NCBI GenBank assembly: GCA_913041945.1
Contig: CAJWIT010000013.1
Location: 1 to 35,468 of the forward strand
Direction: 5' to 3'
DNA length: 35,468 nucleotides
Source: an uncultured Fidelibacterota bacterium
GTDB taxonomy: Bacteria > Fidelibacterota > Marinisomatia > Marinisomatales > UBA8229
Position numbers and translations under genes: made by a program. Shown here piece after piece: positions 8,920-16,587 of the stretch (position 1 is its first letter; each line of letters opens with the position of its first letter). The notes beneath the pieces are model-generated. The model ran no database searches, was not told the origin of the DNA, and was given only the letters and a program-made list of their open reading frames with translations.

Positions 8920-9621
8920 TCATAAAACCGATATAAATATCATCACTAAAATAGCTGCCATCAATAAGATGAACACATATGGAAGCGATTTGATAAGAGC
9001 AAATTTTCGTAACATTTCGGCGGTGTCATTAACATTTGGAAAAGGGATGCTTTCAGGAATGTCAACATCAAGGAATTCACATAATGGTCCCCAGCCTTCA
9101 TTTACACGATAGATCAAAAGTCTATCGCTGGGGATTGTTTTTTTTACATTCTCTATATGTTCATAGTAAACTTTCCGGGTAAAATCTTTGTCGCCAAACT
9201 TATTTTTAAAGAGACCAACCCAGATCAGGTTAATCTGCATCTCTATAAAAATACGGATGGGGTAAACTATCATTTTGAACTGGTGTGGCAGGAGGGTAGG
9301 CACTTTATAGATTGTATTTGTCATGCTAGCGTACCACGAATCAAAATCTCTAACAGTTAAAATGAACTTTGCATCGGGGAATTCGTTTATTAGCTCCCCG
9401 TAGAATAAGCTTACTGGAAAATCAACAGCAGATTCAAATCTACCGAATACCCGGTTCCAGTTTATATTATCTCCACAGGATCTATTATACCATATTTTTA
9501 TATGAGATGGGCGCAAAACGATCTCTCTCATATGATAACATGGTCCCATACCCAATTTTTCCAGTGCAATTTTTAGTGACAATGTGCCTGTACGTCCAAA
9601 TCCTGTACCAATCACTTTCAT
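8920..9621 (-). CDS. Sulfotransferase family protein (Sulfotransfer_4 type) with C-terminal membrane anchor
   Basis: 233 residues. The PAPS 5'-phosphosulfate loop is at residues 5-15 (GTGFGRTGTLS), followed by LGMGPCYHMREI, and the 3'-phosphate-binding RDFDSWYASM is at 91-100. This pattern fits the Sulfotransfer_4 family, found in marine bacteria, fungi and algae. The last 25 residues (LPYVFILLMAAILVMIFISVL) form one hydrophobic helix, so the enzyme is probably held at the membrane by its tail. It would transfer sulfate from PAPS to an unknown acceptor. ATG 9621 is the natural family start, although no clear ribosome site precedes it. The gene is AT-rich (20 G/C in the 60 bases 9121-9180) and sits with other accessory genes. 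Confidence 0.8.
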   Translation of the reverse strand: MKVIGTGFGRTGTLSLKIALEKLGMGPCYHMREIVLRPSHIKIWYNRSCGDNINWNRVFGRFESAVDFPVSLFYGELINEFPDAKFILTVRDFDSWYASMTNTIYKVPTLLPHQFKMIVYPIRIFIEMQINLIWVGLFKNKFGDKDFTRKVYYEHIENVKKTIPSDRLLIYRVNEGWGPLCEFLDVDIPESIPFPNVNDTAEMLRKFALIKSLPYVFILLMAAILVMIFISVL

Positions 9622-9750
9622 TTAAGTTGAAAATCCATTCTTTTTTATTTCCATGGTAATAAAAAATTCAAATCAGTTATTAAATTATGCTCTTGGAAAG
9701 AATTAATCTTAGATATTGAATCAAGCCAATATCTAGGTCAACAACCTATC

Positions 9751-9797
9751 ATCCCACAAACAAAACTCTCTTCAATTTACCCAGAGGAATCAATTTG
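9751..9797. repeat. Repeat copy 2: decayed copy of the neighbouring gene's 5' end
   Basis: Bases 9771-9797 match 10955-10981 at 26 of 27 positions, and the match weakens but continues to 9751 (about 40 of 47). On the minus strand this stretch reads KLIPLGKLKRVLFVG and then stops. It mirrors KLIPLDKLKRLLFIA at the start of the protein encoded at 9790-11007. It therefore looks like the remnant of a duplicated signal-peptide-coding region directly downstream of that gene. The inner 20 bases are also shared with 6351-6370. Confidence 0.6.
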
Positions 9798-11007
9798 TAT
9801 TTAAGCCTTTATCCATTGGAATATGAAATATCAATCCAACCCTAAAATAATTAACCTCATTTGATATTCCAAAAAAATCTTCTTCCTCGGCATCATACGT
9901 AGAACCATATGTTAGGTCAATGTCATAATCTTGAGATTTATAAATACCACCAATAGTAATTATTTTCCTCTCATTAAAATCATTATCAAAGTTATAGTCA
10001 TTTAATGTTGTAGTTAATGAAAGTTCAAAGGAATCTGTTATGTAACACTGAACTCCTGCTGTTAGTATATTTTCTTCATAAGGATGTGAACTGTTTGATA
10101 CATATCCTTCACTATCAATATGAAATCCACCGATGGGGTCCCAAAATATCTTTTTAACATTAATTAAATAAGATATAGGATTATTAAAGCATGACACTCC
10201 GATACCCAATATGCTGGGAACATGATAATAAGTATATAAAGCATAATTAAGAATGGTATCATTTACTGTATCGCCCTCAGGGATATTAAAAGTATAAGGT
10301 AAATTAATAGTACGATATAAATTTTTACCATTTAAATACATCATACCAATATTACCAAAATTCTTATTATATAATAATCCTACACCCCAATAATCAACAT
10401 GGTCTTTAACTTCATAAGAATGGATATATTCTGAAGCCTTTTTAAATAATTTGTCTCTATTGTATTTAAAGCCTATTGTGATATTTTTATCTAATTCCTT
10501 CGAAAAGTTAACAGAATAAGTCTGAATTTTAAATTGGTCTTTAGTTGAAAATACTTCCCCTGTTCCATCAGGATACCATTCATTTGTAACCTCCATACGA
10601 TATTCCACTGTCCGATTATATTTCATATTACTACCAATACTAATACTCAAATCCCCAGGTATCAGTATACTCCACGACTCAAGCAACGGGTTATTAACTT
10701 TATAAAAATAATCTAATTCCTCAGAAAACAAAGAAAATCCAGCTGTAAAACCATTAGCATTTTTTAATAAAGCAGGATTAATATTTGTTATATTGTTGAG
10801 ATTTCCTTTAGTAATTCCTGCATGCCCGTATGTAGTCATATTTGTTGAATAATGGGTACTGTAATAATTAAGGGGATTTATAGTTACAACATCAGGCATA
10901 TCACCACCCTGTGGTAGACAGTATGATACTAACAATGCTATAAATAAAAGTCTTTTCAATTTATCCAGAGGAATCAATTTGGAGTTAATAATGAAAAAGC
11001 CAATCAT
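9790..11007 (-). CDS. Putative outer-membrane beta-barrel protein (FadL/PorV-like), AT-rich
   Basis: 405 residues from ATG 11007. A more natural signal peptide would begin at TTG 10959 (LKRLLFIALLVSYCLPQG), giving 389 residues; neither start has a good ribosome site. The mature N-terminus contains GHAGITKGNLNNITNINPAL. This resembles the 'many small strands, NPA' opening of FadL/PorV/OmpP1-type barrels. The rest alternates polar and aromatic residues (FKIQTYSVNFSKEL, NITIGFKYNRDKLF, FELSLTTTLNDY), as expected for transmembrane strands. Base composition is strikingly AT-rich (11 G/C in 60 bases at 10321-10380, 13 in 60 at 10441-10500), below every neighbour, which suggests recent acquisition. 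No precise function can be assigned; a surface or secretion-associated porin-like role is plausible. Confidence 0.6.
   Translation of the reverse strand: MIGFFIINSKLIPLDKLKRLLFIALLVSYCLPQGGDMPDVVTINPLNYYSTHYSTNMTTYGHAGITKGNLNNITNINPALLKNANGFTAGFSLFSEELDYFYKVNNPLLESWSILIPGDLSISIGSNMKYNRTVEYRMEVTNEWYPDGTGEVFSTKDQFKIQTYSVNFSKELDKNITIGFKYNRDKLFKKASEYIHSYEVKDHVDYWGVGLLYNKNFGNIGMMYLNGKNLYRTINLPYTFNIPEGDTVNDTILNYALYTYYHVPSILGIGVSCFNNPISYLINVKKIFWDPIGGFHIDSEGYVSNSSHPYEENILTAGVQCYITDSFELSLTTTLNDYNFDNDFNERKIITIGGIYKSQDYDIDLTYGSTYDAEEEDFFGISNEVNYFRVGLIFHIPMDKGLNTN
10935..10981. repeat. Repeat copy 3, within the signal-peptide region of 9790-11007
   Basis: This copy shares 26 of 27 bases (10955-10981) with 9771-9797, and the 20-base core (10964-10983) also matches 6351-6370. 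It codes for the segment around the signal peptide of the AT-rich outer-membrane-type protein. In the minus direction the core ends just upstream of a possible TTG start at 10959. Confidence 0.6.
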
Positions 11008-11026
11008 TTGAGTGAACCCATCATTG

Positions 11027-11899
11027 TTAATTTTGAACCCAGCTTACTTTGTATTCATAACCATCGTTTGGTACTTCTATTTTTGGATTAACAACATCCC
11101 ATTTCCCACGTTGGTTCTCTTCAAGCAGTGTGTTTTCAAGATGGCTCATGGCAATTCCTATATCCAGTCGTTGTAAATCTGCCCTGTTCGTTTTTTCTAA
11201 AAATGCCTGTTCTTTATATCCGGGAGTCCGGCATAAATAAAAATGAAAAACATCATCTATCTTAACAATTCTCCACGGTTGTTTGTTGGATGCAGATGGA
11301 GCTAATCGAACCATTTCCAGGGCAGTGTTCATAGCCTCACTGCCTGCATTTAAAAGTGGAGTTTGAAAATTGTTTTCAAAAAAGAGTTTTTTCCAGGGCT
11401 TCCGATGATCAGCTTTTGCAATTCGTCTAATTAATGTATCGGTAAATCCTCGTTTATTTGCAGGATTCCCAATAGCAATGACTGCAGGAAGTGTTTCATG
11501 TTTTTGTAAATCAATCATTTTACTAAATACGGACTTTCTAAATGTACCGCCCATCCAACATGTACCGAGCCCCAGCGATGTTGCTTTTAAGATGATATTT
11601 TCAAGTACACAGCCAAATTCTTCCAGCTCAAGATGCGATATATTTTGAGGCATGGCACCAACCAGGTATTCATCAGCTCCTTTAATAAAACCATAGGTAT
11701 TTAATCGTTTTAATATGGCACCACCCGATTCAATTACTCCAATTTTAAATCGAGAGAAAGTTCCAAATGGACCAGTATTATGGTTAGCCATAAATGTATT
11801 TAATTCACCTTTAATTTCTTCGCCAATTAGTGAATTGTTGAAACTTCTACAGGAATACCGGGATTGAATTACATTTACTATTGATTGTTGAGAAATCAT
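11027..11899 (-). CDS. Nitroreductase family protein (TM1586-like)
   Basis: 290 residues containing two related halves of the FMN-binding nitroreductase fold in one chain, as in the Thermotoga TM1586 type. First half: SRYSCRSFNN (about 13-22), then ENIILKATSLGLGTCWMGGT (about 99-118). Second half: MVRLAPSASNKQPWRIV (about 195-211), the usual nitroreductase 'APSxxNxQPWRF' FMN motif. A stand-alone NAD(P)H-dependent flavin reductase is likely; the substrate cannot be told. The gene ends 20 bases before the outer-membrane protein start and begins 28 bases after the PqqB-like gene, so it probably sits in one transcript with them. No Shine-Dalgarno site is visible upstream of ATG 11899. Confidence 0.8.
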   Translation of the reverse strand: MISQQSIVNVIQSRYSCRSFNNSLIGEEIKGELNTFMANHNTGPFGTFSRFKIGVIESGGAILKRLNTYGFIKGADEYLVGAMPQNISHLELEEFGCVLENIILKATSLGLGTCWMGGTFRKSVFSKMIDLQKHETLPAVIAIGNPANKRGFTDTLIRRIAKADHRKPWKKLFFENNFQTPLLNAGSEAMNTALEMVRLAPSASNKQPWRIVKIDDVFHFYLCRTPGYKEQAFLEKTNRADLQRLDIGIAMSHLENTLLEENQRGKWDVVNPKIEVPNDGYEYKVSWVQN

Positions 11900-11927
11900 A
11901 GTTAATGAAATGGCTTAAAGTTTTTTT

Positions 11928-12836
11928 CTACAGTTTGAATTTCTCATTCCTCCGGGCTGCCTTATATCCCTTAAGTGTCATGTTTTTTCTTTCGGAGGAT
12001 TCGCTGTGTAAAACCGGGTTTGTATGGTTGAGATGGATAAAACGTACTTTCGATTTTTCCTTTCCAGGTAAATTGCCGAAGCGTTCCATGCTTTCCACAA
12101 TAAAAGGATGGGGAATTCCCTCCATTGAGCGATTTGGTATCTCACCATCTCCGAAAAAAGTACCATCAATAAGTATATAATCATTTTCAAGGATTACTTC
12201 ATTTATATCTCTTTCCCAACGCTCCCATTTATCGATATCAGGAATGTATACCAGAGAGAATGATGGGCCCACCACTCTGTATCCCACTGTTTCGGAATAC
12301 TCATCCCTGTGAGGCACCTGGAACGGAATTACAGTGAGGCGATCATTAAGTGCCTGTGGAGATTCATTTTCCAGGAGTTTCAACTTGATTTGATCTAATG
12401 AAACCAGCTGGTCCCAGGGGCCATTGGATTCCAGGAAGGTCCTCATCCGGGGCATTGCATACACAGGCATGGATTTTGCCCCCATTACTTCCCGGCCCAG
12501 ATGCACAAGCCCGGTATAGTGCCCTATGTGAGCATGCGTGAGGAATATCCCCTTCAGGGTATGCTTCCCGTTTTGCGCCAGGACATGATACTGTTCCGGA
12601 AAATCAGGAGTGGCATCAATCATCCACACTTCATTCGTTCGAGGATCAACAATCCCTAAACACGAAACACTGAATTGTTTTTCAGGATCGTCCCATCTCT
12701 CTGCGCAGCAGGCTTTGGTACATCCGGCGTGTGGAGCACCTCCATCCTGTGCAATCCCAAGTACAATTACGTATGGAGTATCTTCAGCGGAAAATGCAGG
12801 ATTGGAAACTATCATGATTAAACTAAGAATCCACAC
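11928..12836 (-). CDS. Secreted PqqB-like metallo-beta-lactamase-fold hydrolase
   Basis: 302 residues from GTG 12836. A short signal peptide (ILSLIMIVSNPAFSA) is followed by the PqqB-like core. This includes IVLGIAQDGGAPHAGCTKAC, VDPRTNEVWMIDATPDF, the altered metal motif FLTHAHIGHYTGLVHLGRE (about residues 97-115; the usual Asp of HxHxDH is Gly), VPHRDEYSETVGYRV, YIPDIDKWERWE, LIDGTFFGDGE and FIHLNHTNP. Similar exported proteins are common in Bacteroidota and relatives. No other pqq gene is present and a PqqA peptide is not seen, so a role in PQQ synthesis is not supported. It is better described as an exported MBL-fold hydrolase of unknown substrate. GTG 12836 is 9 bases after the stop of the acetyltransferase gene, suggesting co-transcription. 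Confidence 0.8.
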   Translation of the reverse strand: MWILSLIMIVSNPAFSAEDTPYVIVLGIAQDGGAPHAGCTKACCAERWDDPEKQFSVSCLGIVDPRTNEVWMIDATPDFPEQYHVLAQNGKHTLKGIFLTHAHIGHYTGLVHLGREVMGAKSMPVYAMPRMRTFLESNGPWDQLVSLDQIKLKLLENESPQALNDRLTVIPFQVPHRDEYSETVGYRVVGPSFSLVYIPDIDKWERWERDINEVILENDYILIDGTFFGDGEIPNRSMEGIPHPFIVESMERFGNLPGKEKSKVRFIHLNHTNPVLHSESSERKNMTLKGYKAARRNEKFKL

Positions 12837-12845
12837 AATGAGAAT

Positions 12846-13286
12846 TCAAACCAATTGTTTTTCCATACAAAAATGAGGCAGTGTAACTGATTCAAATCTA
12901 TCCCCATAAACTGTATACCCTAATTTGGTGTAAAATGGAATCACATCCTCCCGGGAATGAAGCATCATTTTTTTAAATCCCTGTTCAATTGCAAACTTTT
13001 CCGCCAATTCAACCAGTTGTTTTCCAAAACTCTTTTTTTGATAATCGGAATGAACTGCTACCTGCCTCATTCGGATTGTTTCCTCATTTTGAGGGGAAAG
13101 AATTAACGTCCCAATCATAGTTTTATTACTGAATCCGGCAATATGAATGTCATCTGAGTCTTCTTTCAGCTCCTCCTGTGAAAATGATAAGTCCAGCGGA
13201 ACTCGAAGGACTTCATCACGAATCACTACTGCTTTTCTATAATCCTTTGAACCAAAAGCAATTTCTTTAATGCTGAGGGTATTCAT
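12846..13286 (-). CDS. GNAT family N-acetyltransferase
   Basis: 146 residues. The acetyl-CoA-binding motif A region is MRQVAVHSDYQKKSFGKQLV (about 73-92), where the usual Gly-rich Q/R-x-x-G-x-G/A loop is partly replaced (QKKSFG). Motif B follows as LHSREDVIPFYTKLGYTVYG. It would move an acetyl group from acetyl-CoA to an amine on a small molecule or protein; the acceptor is unknown. It is the first gene of the minus-strand group that continues with the PqqB-like hydrolase and the nitroreductase. The 147-base gap to the divergent prenyltransferase gene (13287-13433) must hold promoters for both directions. Confidence 0.82.
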   Translation of the reverse strand: MNTLSIKEIAFGSKDYRKAVVIRDEVLRVPLDLSFSQEELKEDSDDIHIAGFSNKTMIGTLILSPQNEETIRMRQVAVHSDYQKKSFGKQLVELAEKFAIEQGFKKMMLHSREDVIPFYTKLGYTVYGDRFESVTLPHFCMEKQLV

Positions 13287-13433
13287 CTATAGAGTAAATA
13301 GAATTATACAAAGAAGATATATAGCCTTTGTGTTTATTTTGTTTAATTTTACCGCCTTGTCAATGTTCAAATTATTGACAAATGATGGAATTGGAAAGAG
13401 TAAATAATACAAGGAGCAGAGCAGGCTAAAAAT

Positions 13434-14711
13434 ATGAATAAACAAATGAAGAGCGTTATTACATGTGACCTTGACGGCAAAATAGAAACGTACAGTGAAG
13501 GTGCCGAAAAACTTTATGGATATACACCGGAAGAAATAATTGGTAAAGGCCGGGTGAGTGATCTTAGTCCAGGCCAGGTGGTATTGGGCCATGTAGTCAA
13601 CTGGCTTGATGAAGCTGTAAAAAAAGGAGCCTGGGAAGGAGACACGGTTTTTCTGCACAAAGATGGCCATGAAATGCCCTGTCACATTAAAATCACACCT
13701 ACAAAAGGAAAAAATGGTGAGCATATAGGTTATTGCGGCGTGTCAAAGCTTTTAGAAACTAAGACACCGGATCAGATACGGCCCAAAATAAACCTGATGA
13801 CTAAGGTTTTTACCTGGCTCGTTATCATGCGCCTGCCCTTTTTAACTGCTACCATTGTGCCTATTCTCGTGGGCGCTGCTGTGGCAAACTTTATGGGCTA
13901 TGATGTCAGCTGGGGCTGGCTTGGATTAACGATTCTAGGCGGATCGCTCCTGCATATAGGAACCAACACTGCCAATGATTATTTTGACCACACCAGCGGT
14001 ACCGACAAGGCCAATTACAATTATATGGTGCCATTCTCCGGGGGCAGCCGCGGCATCCAGATGGGCCTCATTTCAGCAAAGGGGATGCTCACTGTGGCCC
14101 TGGTGTCATTTGCTCTCAGTGCGGTAGTTGGCATACCTTTAATCCTAAAAGCGGGTCTGCCGGTATTGTGGCTGGGGCTGATTGGGTTTGTTTCCGGATT
14201 CTTTTATACGGCACCACCCTTCAGGTTTTCTGCGTTGAAAGGCTTGGGAGAATTACTCATCGGACTCAATTTCGGGCCGCTCATGGTTGCAGGGAGTGCT
14301 CTTGTCCAGACCGGCAAGCTGCTGCCGGAGGCATTCCTGGCTGGAATTCCCATTGGTTTTCTAGTGGCAGCTATTGTTTACATCAATGAGTTCCCGGATC
14401 ATGATGGCGATAAGGCCACAGGAAAAAATACCTTGATCGTTGTATTGGGTCCGGAAAAAGCCAGAATCGGTTACGTACTGCTCATCGCAGGCGCCTTTGT
14501 GAGTATCGTTGTCATGGCTTTAAATGGAACCCTCCCCATGCTGAGCCTGATTGCTCTGGCGGCATGCTATTTTGGTGTAAAAGCTGTTAAAACGCTGTAT
14601 CAATACTACGATAATCGTCTTCTAAAACCTGCAAATGCCGGTACAATAAATATGCACTTTGTCGCAGGAATCCTTTTCTGCATCGGAATCTGGCTGGGAA
14701 CTCCTGTTTAG
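13434..14711 (+). CDS. PAS domain fused to a UbiA/MenA-type prenyltransferase
   Basis: 425 residues. Residues 6-105 form a PAS domain (VITCDLDGKIETYSEGAEKL, YGYTPEEIIGK, FLHKDGHEMPCHIKITPTK). A linker leads to an integral-membrane UbiA-superfamily enzyme from about residue 120. That part has the first Asp-rich motif NDYFDHTSGTD (181-191), the second NEFPDHDGDKATGK (318-331) and about eight or nine hydrophobic helices. The catalytic part most resembles MenA (1,4-dihydroxy-2-naphthoate polyprenyltransferase), so it probably makes demethylmenaquinone at the cytoplasmic membrane. A PAS sensor on this enzyme is unusual. It has no transmitter or receiver, so it may tune the enzyme by redox, heme or ligand sensing. 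The reading frame is continuous and both parts keep their motifs. AGG lies about 10 bases before ATG 13434. Confidence 0.88.
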   Translation: MNKQMKSVITCDLDGKIETYSEGAEKLYGYTPEEIIGKGRVSDLSPGQVVLGHVVNWLDEAVKKGAWEGDTVFLHKDGHEMPCHIKITPTKGKNGEHIGYCGVSKLLETKTPDQIRPKINLMTKVFTWLVIMRLPFLTATIVPILVGAAVANFMGYDVSWGWLGLTILGGSLLHIGTNTANDYFDHTSGTDKANYNYMVPFSGGSRGIQMGLISAKGMLTVALVSFALSAVVGIPLILKAGLPVLWLGLIGFVSGFFYTAPPFRFSALKGLGELLIGLNFGPLMVAGSALVQTGKLLPEAFLAGIPIGFLVAAIVYINEFPDHDGDKATGKNTLIVVLGPEKARIGYVLLIAGAFVSIVVMALNGTLPMLSLIALAACYFGVKAVKTLYQYYDNRLLKPANAGTINMHFVAGILFCIGIWLGTPV

Positions 14712-14725
14712 TTCCTGGTTCCCAG
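14694..14725. other. 8-bp inverted repeat spanning the prenyltransferase stop
   Basis: CTGGGAAC (14694-14701) pairs perfectly with GTTCCCAG (14718-14725) across a 16-base loop that contains the stop codon. There is no T-tract directly after it, so this is only a possible terminator or mRNA-end structure. Confidence 0.3.
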
Positions 14726-15167
14726 GATCCCGTTCAGCGCAATTCCATAGAAAGGTCCTTTTACTGGGGATTTTTGTAATATAACTACAGTGCATATTTG
14801 AATATGACAAATCGTATTTGAAATGCCATGATACAGAAAAAAATCTCTTCCCAGTTTATTGTATTACTTGTCAATTATCATTTTCGTAGTTTCGAATGAA
14901 GGAGAAAACAGAGTAAATTCAGTGACAGTATGCATAGAAAAAAAACTTTAAATGTGCCTTTCATTCTATAACCATTACTTATACCATTAACAAGAAAGTC
15001 CCAATAGAACGAGCCTTCTCAACATGCAACAGCAACACTATACACAGAATAAAAAAGAAAATGCCAAAATAGATTTCATTTTACTCCAAATCCCGATGAC
15101 ATTAAAGTTGACGTTTGTTTGCAATGTTCGGACACTCAAATTACAAGAATAGAAAAGGAAAATAACG
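14726..15167. other. Intergenic stretch upstream of citrate synthase
   Basis: About 440 AT-rich bases with no convincing gene. A 42-codon ORF at 15024-15152 lacks a ribosome site and is probably chance. TTGACG at about 15109 resembles a -35 box, but no good -10 follows at 17 bases, so no promoter is called. The segment just before 15168 carries AAAAGGA, the ribosome site of citrate synthase. Confidence 0.5.
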
Positions 15168-16466
15168 ATGAAGTTACAGGATAAGCTGAAAGAAATGATT
15201 CCGACCTGGAGGGAAGAAAAAAAGGAAGTTCTCTCCACCTACGGAAAAAAGAAGATTGCTGATGTAACTGTCGCTCAGGCTTTCGGTGGAATGCGTGGTA
15301 TTAAGGGTATGATCTGTGACACGTCTGTTGTTGAACCGGATAAAGGATTGATTATTCGCGGTCATCCGCTTTTAACAATCAAGGAGTTATGGCCTGAAGA
15401 AGTGTTTTATCTGTTACTCACCGGTGAAAAACCGGATAAAGAAGCCACCGCCGCCCTTCAGAAAGACTTGGCAGACCGAAGTGAAGTTCCCGGTTACATA
15501 TGGGATGTTCTGAAGGCGATGCCTGAAGATTCACATCCAATGTGCATGTTGGATACCGGGATACTTGTCATGGAAAGGGAATCTGAATACCGGAGAAGAT
15601 ATTCTGAAGGTATGCGGAAAACTGAGTACTGGGAACCCATGCTTGAAGATGCACTGAGATTGCTTGGTGTATTGCCGGGTATTGCAGCTGGAATGTACCG
15701 TATTCGGTATAAAAAAGGCGATGCCATCCCGTACGATAAGGATTTGGATTGGGGAGCTAATTACGCAAAAATGCTTGGAATCAACGATCCAACAGGTGAC
15801 TTTGCCAGACTTATCAGGCTCTACCTCATGTTCCATTGTGATCATGAGGGTGGTAATGTGAGTGCAAACACCTGTCATACTGTTGGGTCGGCACTTTCGG
15901 ATGCGTTCTATTCAGTGTCTGCAGGACTGAATGGATTATCTGGACCGCTTCATGGCTTAGCGAACCAGGAGTGCCTGGGATGGGTGCTGGAAGTCATGGA
16001 CAAATTTGGAGGAACTCCATCCGAAGAACAGATAGAAGAAATGGCGTTCGAGACTCTCCGGGCTGGGAAAGTAATTCCTGGATATGGCCATGCTGTATTG
16101 CGGGTAACCGATCCGCGTTTTACCGGTTTCAATGAGTTCGGCAAACAGTACCTGGCAGACGATCCCATATTTTTGACTGTAGACCGTGTGTTTAACATAG
16201 TACCAAAAGTACTTGAGGCTTTTTCAAAAGAACGGGTTGATGCAGGCAAAGCTCCGATTGCAAACTTCTGGCCCAATGTTGATGCCGGCTCAGGGGCATT
16301 GCTTTATCATTACGGTCTTACGGAATTCCAATACTATACCGTACTGTTCGCCGTATCTCGAACCATGGGAATGCTATCGCAATTAGTCCTGAACAGAGCC
16401 CTGGGGACACCGCTTACACGGCCAAAGTCAGTGAGTGCAAAATGGGTTAAAGAAAATATTCAATGA
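15168..16466 (+). CDS. gltA: Citrate synthase, mitochondrial (eukaryotic) type
   Basis: Condenses acetyl-CoA and oxaloacetate to citrate, the entry step of the TCA cycle. 432 residues. Catalytic elements are all present: NGLSGPLHGLANQE (His 262), VIPGYGHAVLR (His 308) and FWPNVDAGSGALL (Asp 372). The sequence follows the mitochondrial pattern (RGHPLLTIKELWPEEVFYLLLTG, HCDHEGGNVSANTCHTVGSA) rather than the hexameric, NADH-regulated E. coli type. Eukaryote-like citrate synthases are known in a limited set of bacteria, for example Geobacter. AAAAGGA lies 8 bases before ATG 15168. Malate dehydrogenase follows 121 bases downstream, so two consecutive TCA enzymes are adjacent. Confidence 0.93.
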   Translation: MKLQDKLKEMIPTWREEKKEVLSTYGKKKIADVTVAQAFGGMRGIKGMICDTSVVEPDKGLIIRGHPLLTIKELWPEEVFYLLLTGEKPDKEATAALQKDLADRSEVPGYIWDVLKAMPEDSHPMCMLDTGILVMERESEYRRRYSEGMRKTEYWEPMLEDALRLLGVLPGIAAGMYRIRYKKGDAIPYDKDLDWGANYAKMLGINDPTGDFARLIRLYLMFHCDHEGGNVSANTCHTVGSALSDAFYSVSAGLNGLSGPLHGLANQECLGWVLEVMDKFGGTPSEEQIEEMAFETLRAGKVIPGYGHAVLRVTDPRFTGFNEFGKQYLADDPIFLTVDRVFNIVPKVLEAFSKERVDAGKAPIANFWPNVDAGSGALLYHYGLTEFQYYTVLFAVSRTMGMLSQLVLNRALGTPLTRPKSVSAKWVKENIQ

Positions 16467-16489
16467 CAGTAGACCAATGCAGGTCAACT

Positions 16490-16519
16490 TGCATTATCTG
16501 AATTCACTCAGATAATGCA
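16490..16519. other. Perfect 12-bp hairpin between citrate synthase and malate dehydrogenase
   Basis: TGCATTATCTGA (16490-16501) and TCAGATAATGCA (16508-16519) are exact reverse complements around a 6-base loop. There is no plus-strand T-tract after it. It could be a weak terminator, an mRNA-stabilising end or a protein-binding palindrome. Confidence 0.6.
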
Positions 16520-16530
16520 CTAAAAACAAA

Positions 16531-16552
16531 TGTGTGATTGATTTTTCACACA
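16531..16552. promoter_or_regulatory. Palindrome TGTGTGA-N8-TCACACA upstream of malate dehydrogenase
   Basis: TGTGTGA (16531-16537) and TCACACA (16546-16552) are perfect inverted repeats with an 8-base spacer, ending 35 bases before the mdh start. The half sites look like CRP/FNR-family sites (TGTGA..TCACA), but the standard spacer is 6. A regulator site is possible and not proven. Confidence 0.35.
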
Positions 16553-16587
16553 GAAACAACGTACAAAATTATAAAAGGAGAAATACC

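Noticed and set aside
11928-12836. A PQQ biosynthesis locus
   Set aside because: Only a PqqB-like protein is present, it is exported, and no other pqq gene is visible.
13287-13724. A 145-codon minus-strand ORF opposite the PAS-prenyltransferase start
   Set aside because: It lies mostly antisense to a well-supported PAS domain and has no family features.
15109-15140. A TTGACG box as a promoter for citrate synthase
   Set aside because: The bases 17 positions later (GACACT) do not resemble a -10 element.
15024-15152. A 42-codon ORF in the gap before citrate synthase
   Set aside because: No ribosome site, no recognisable sequence and AT-rich low-complexity DNA; likely chance.
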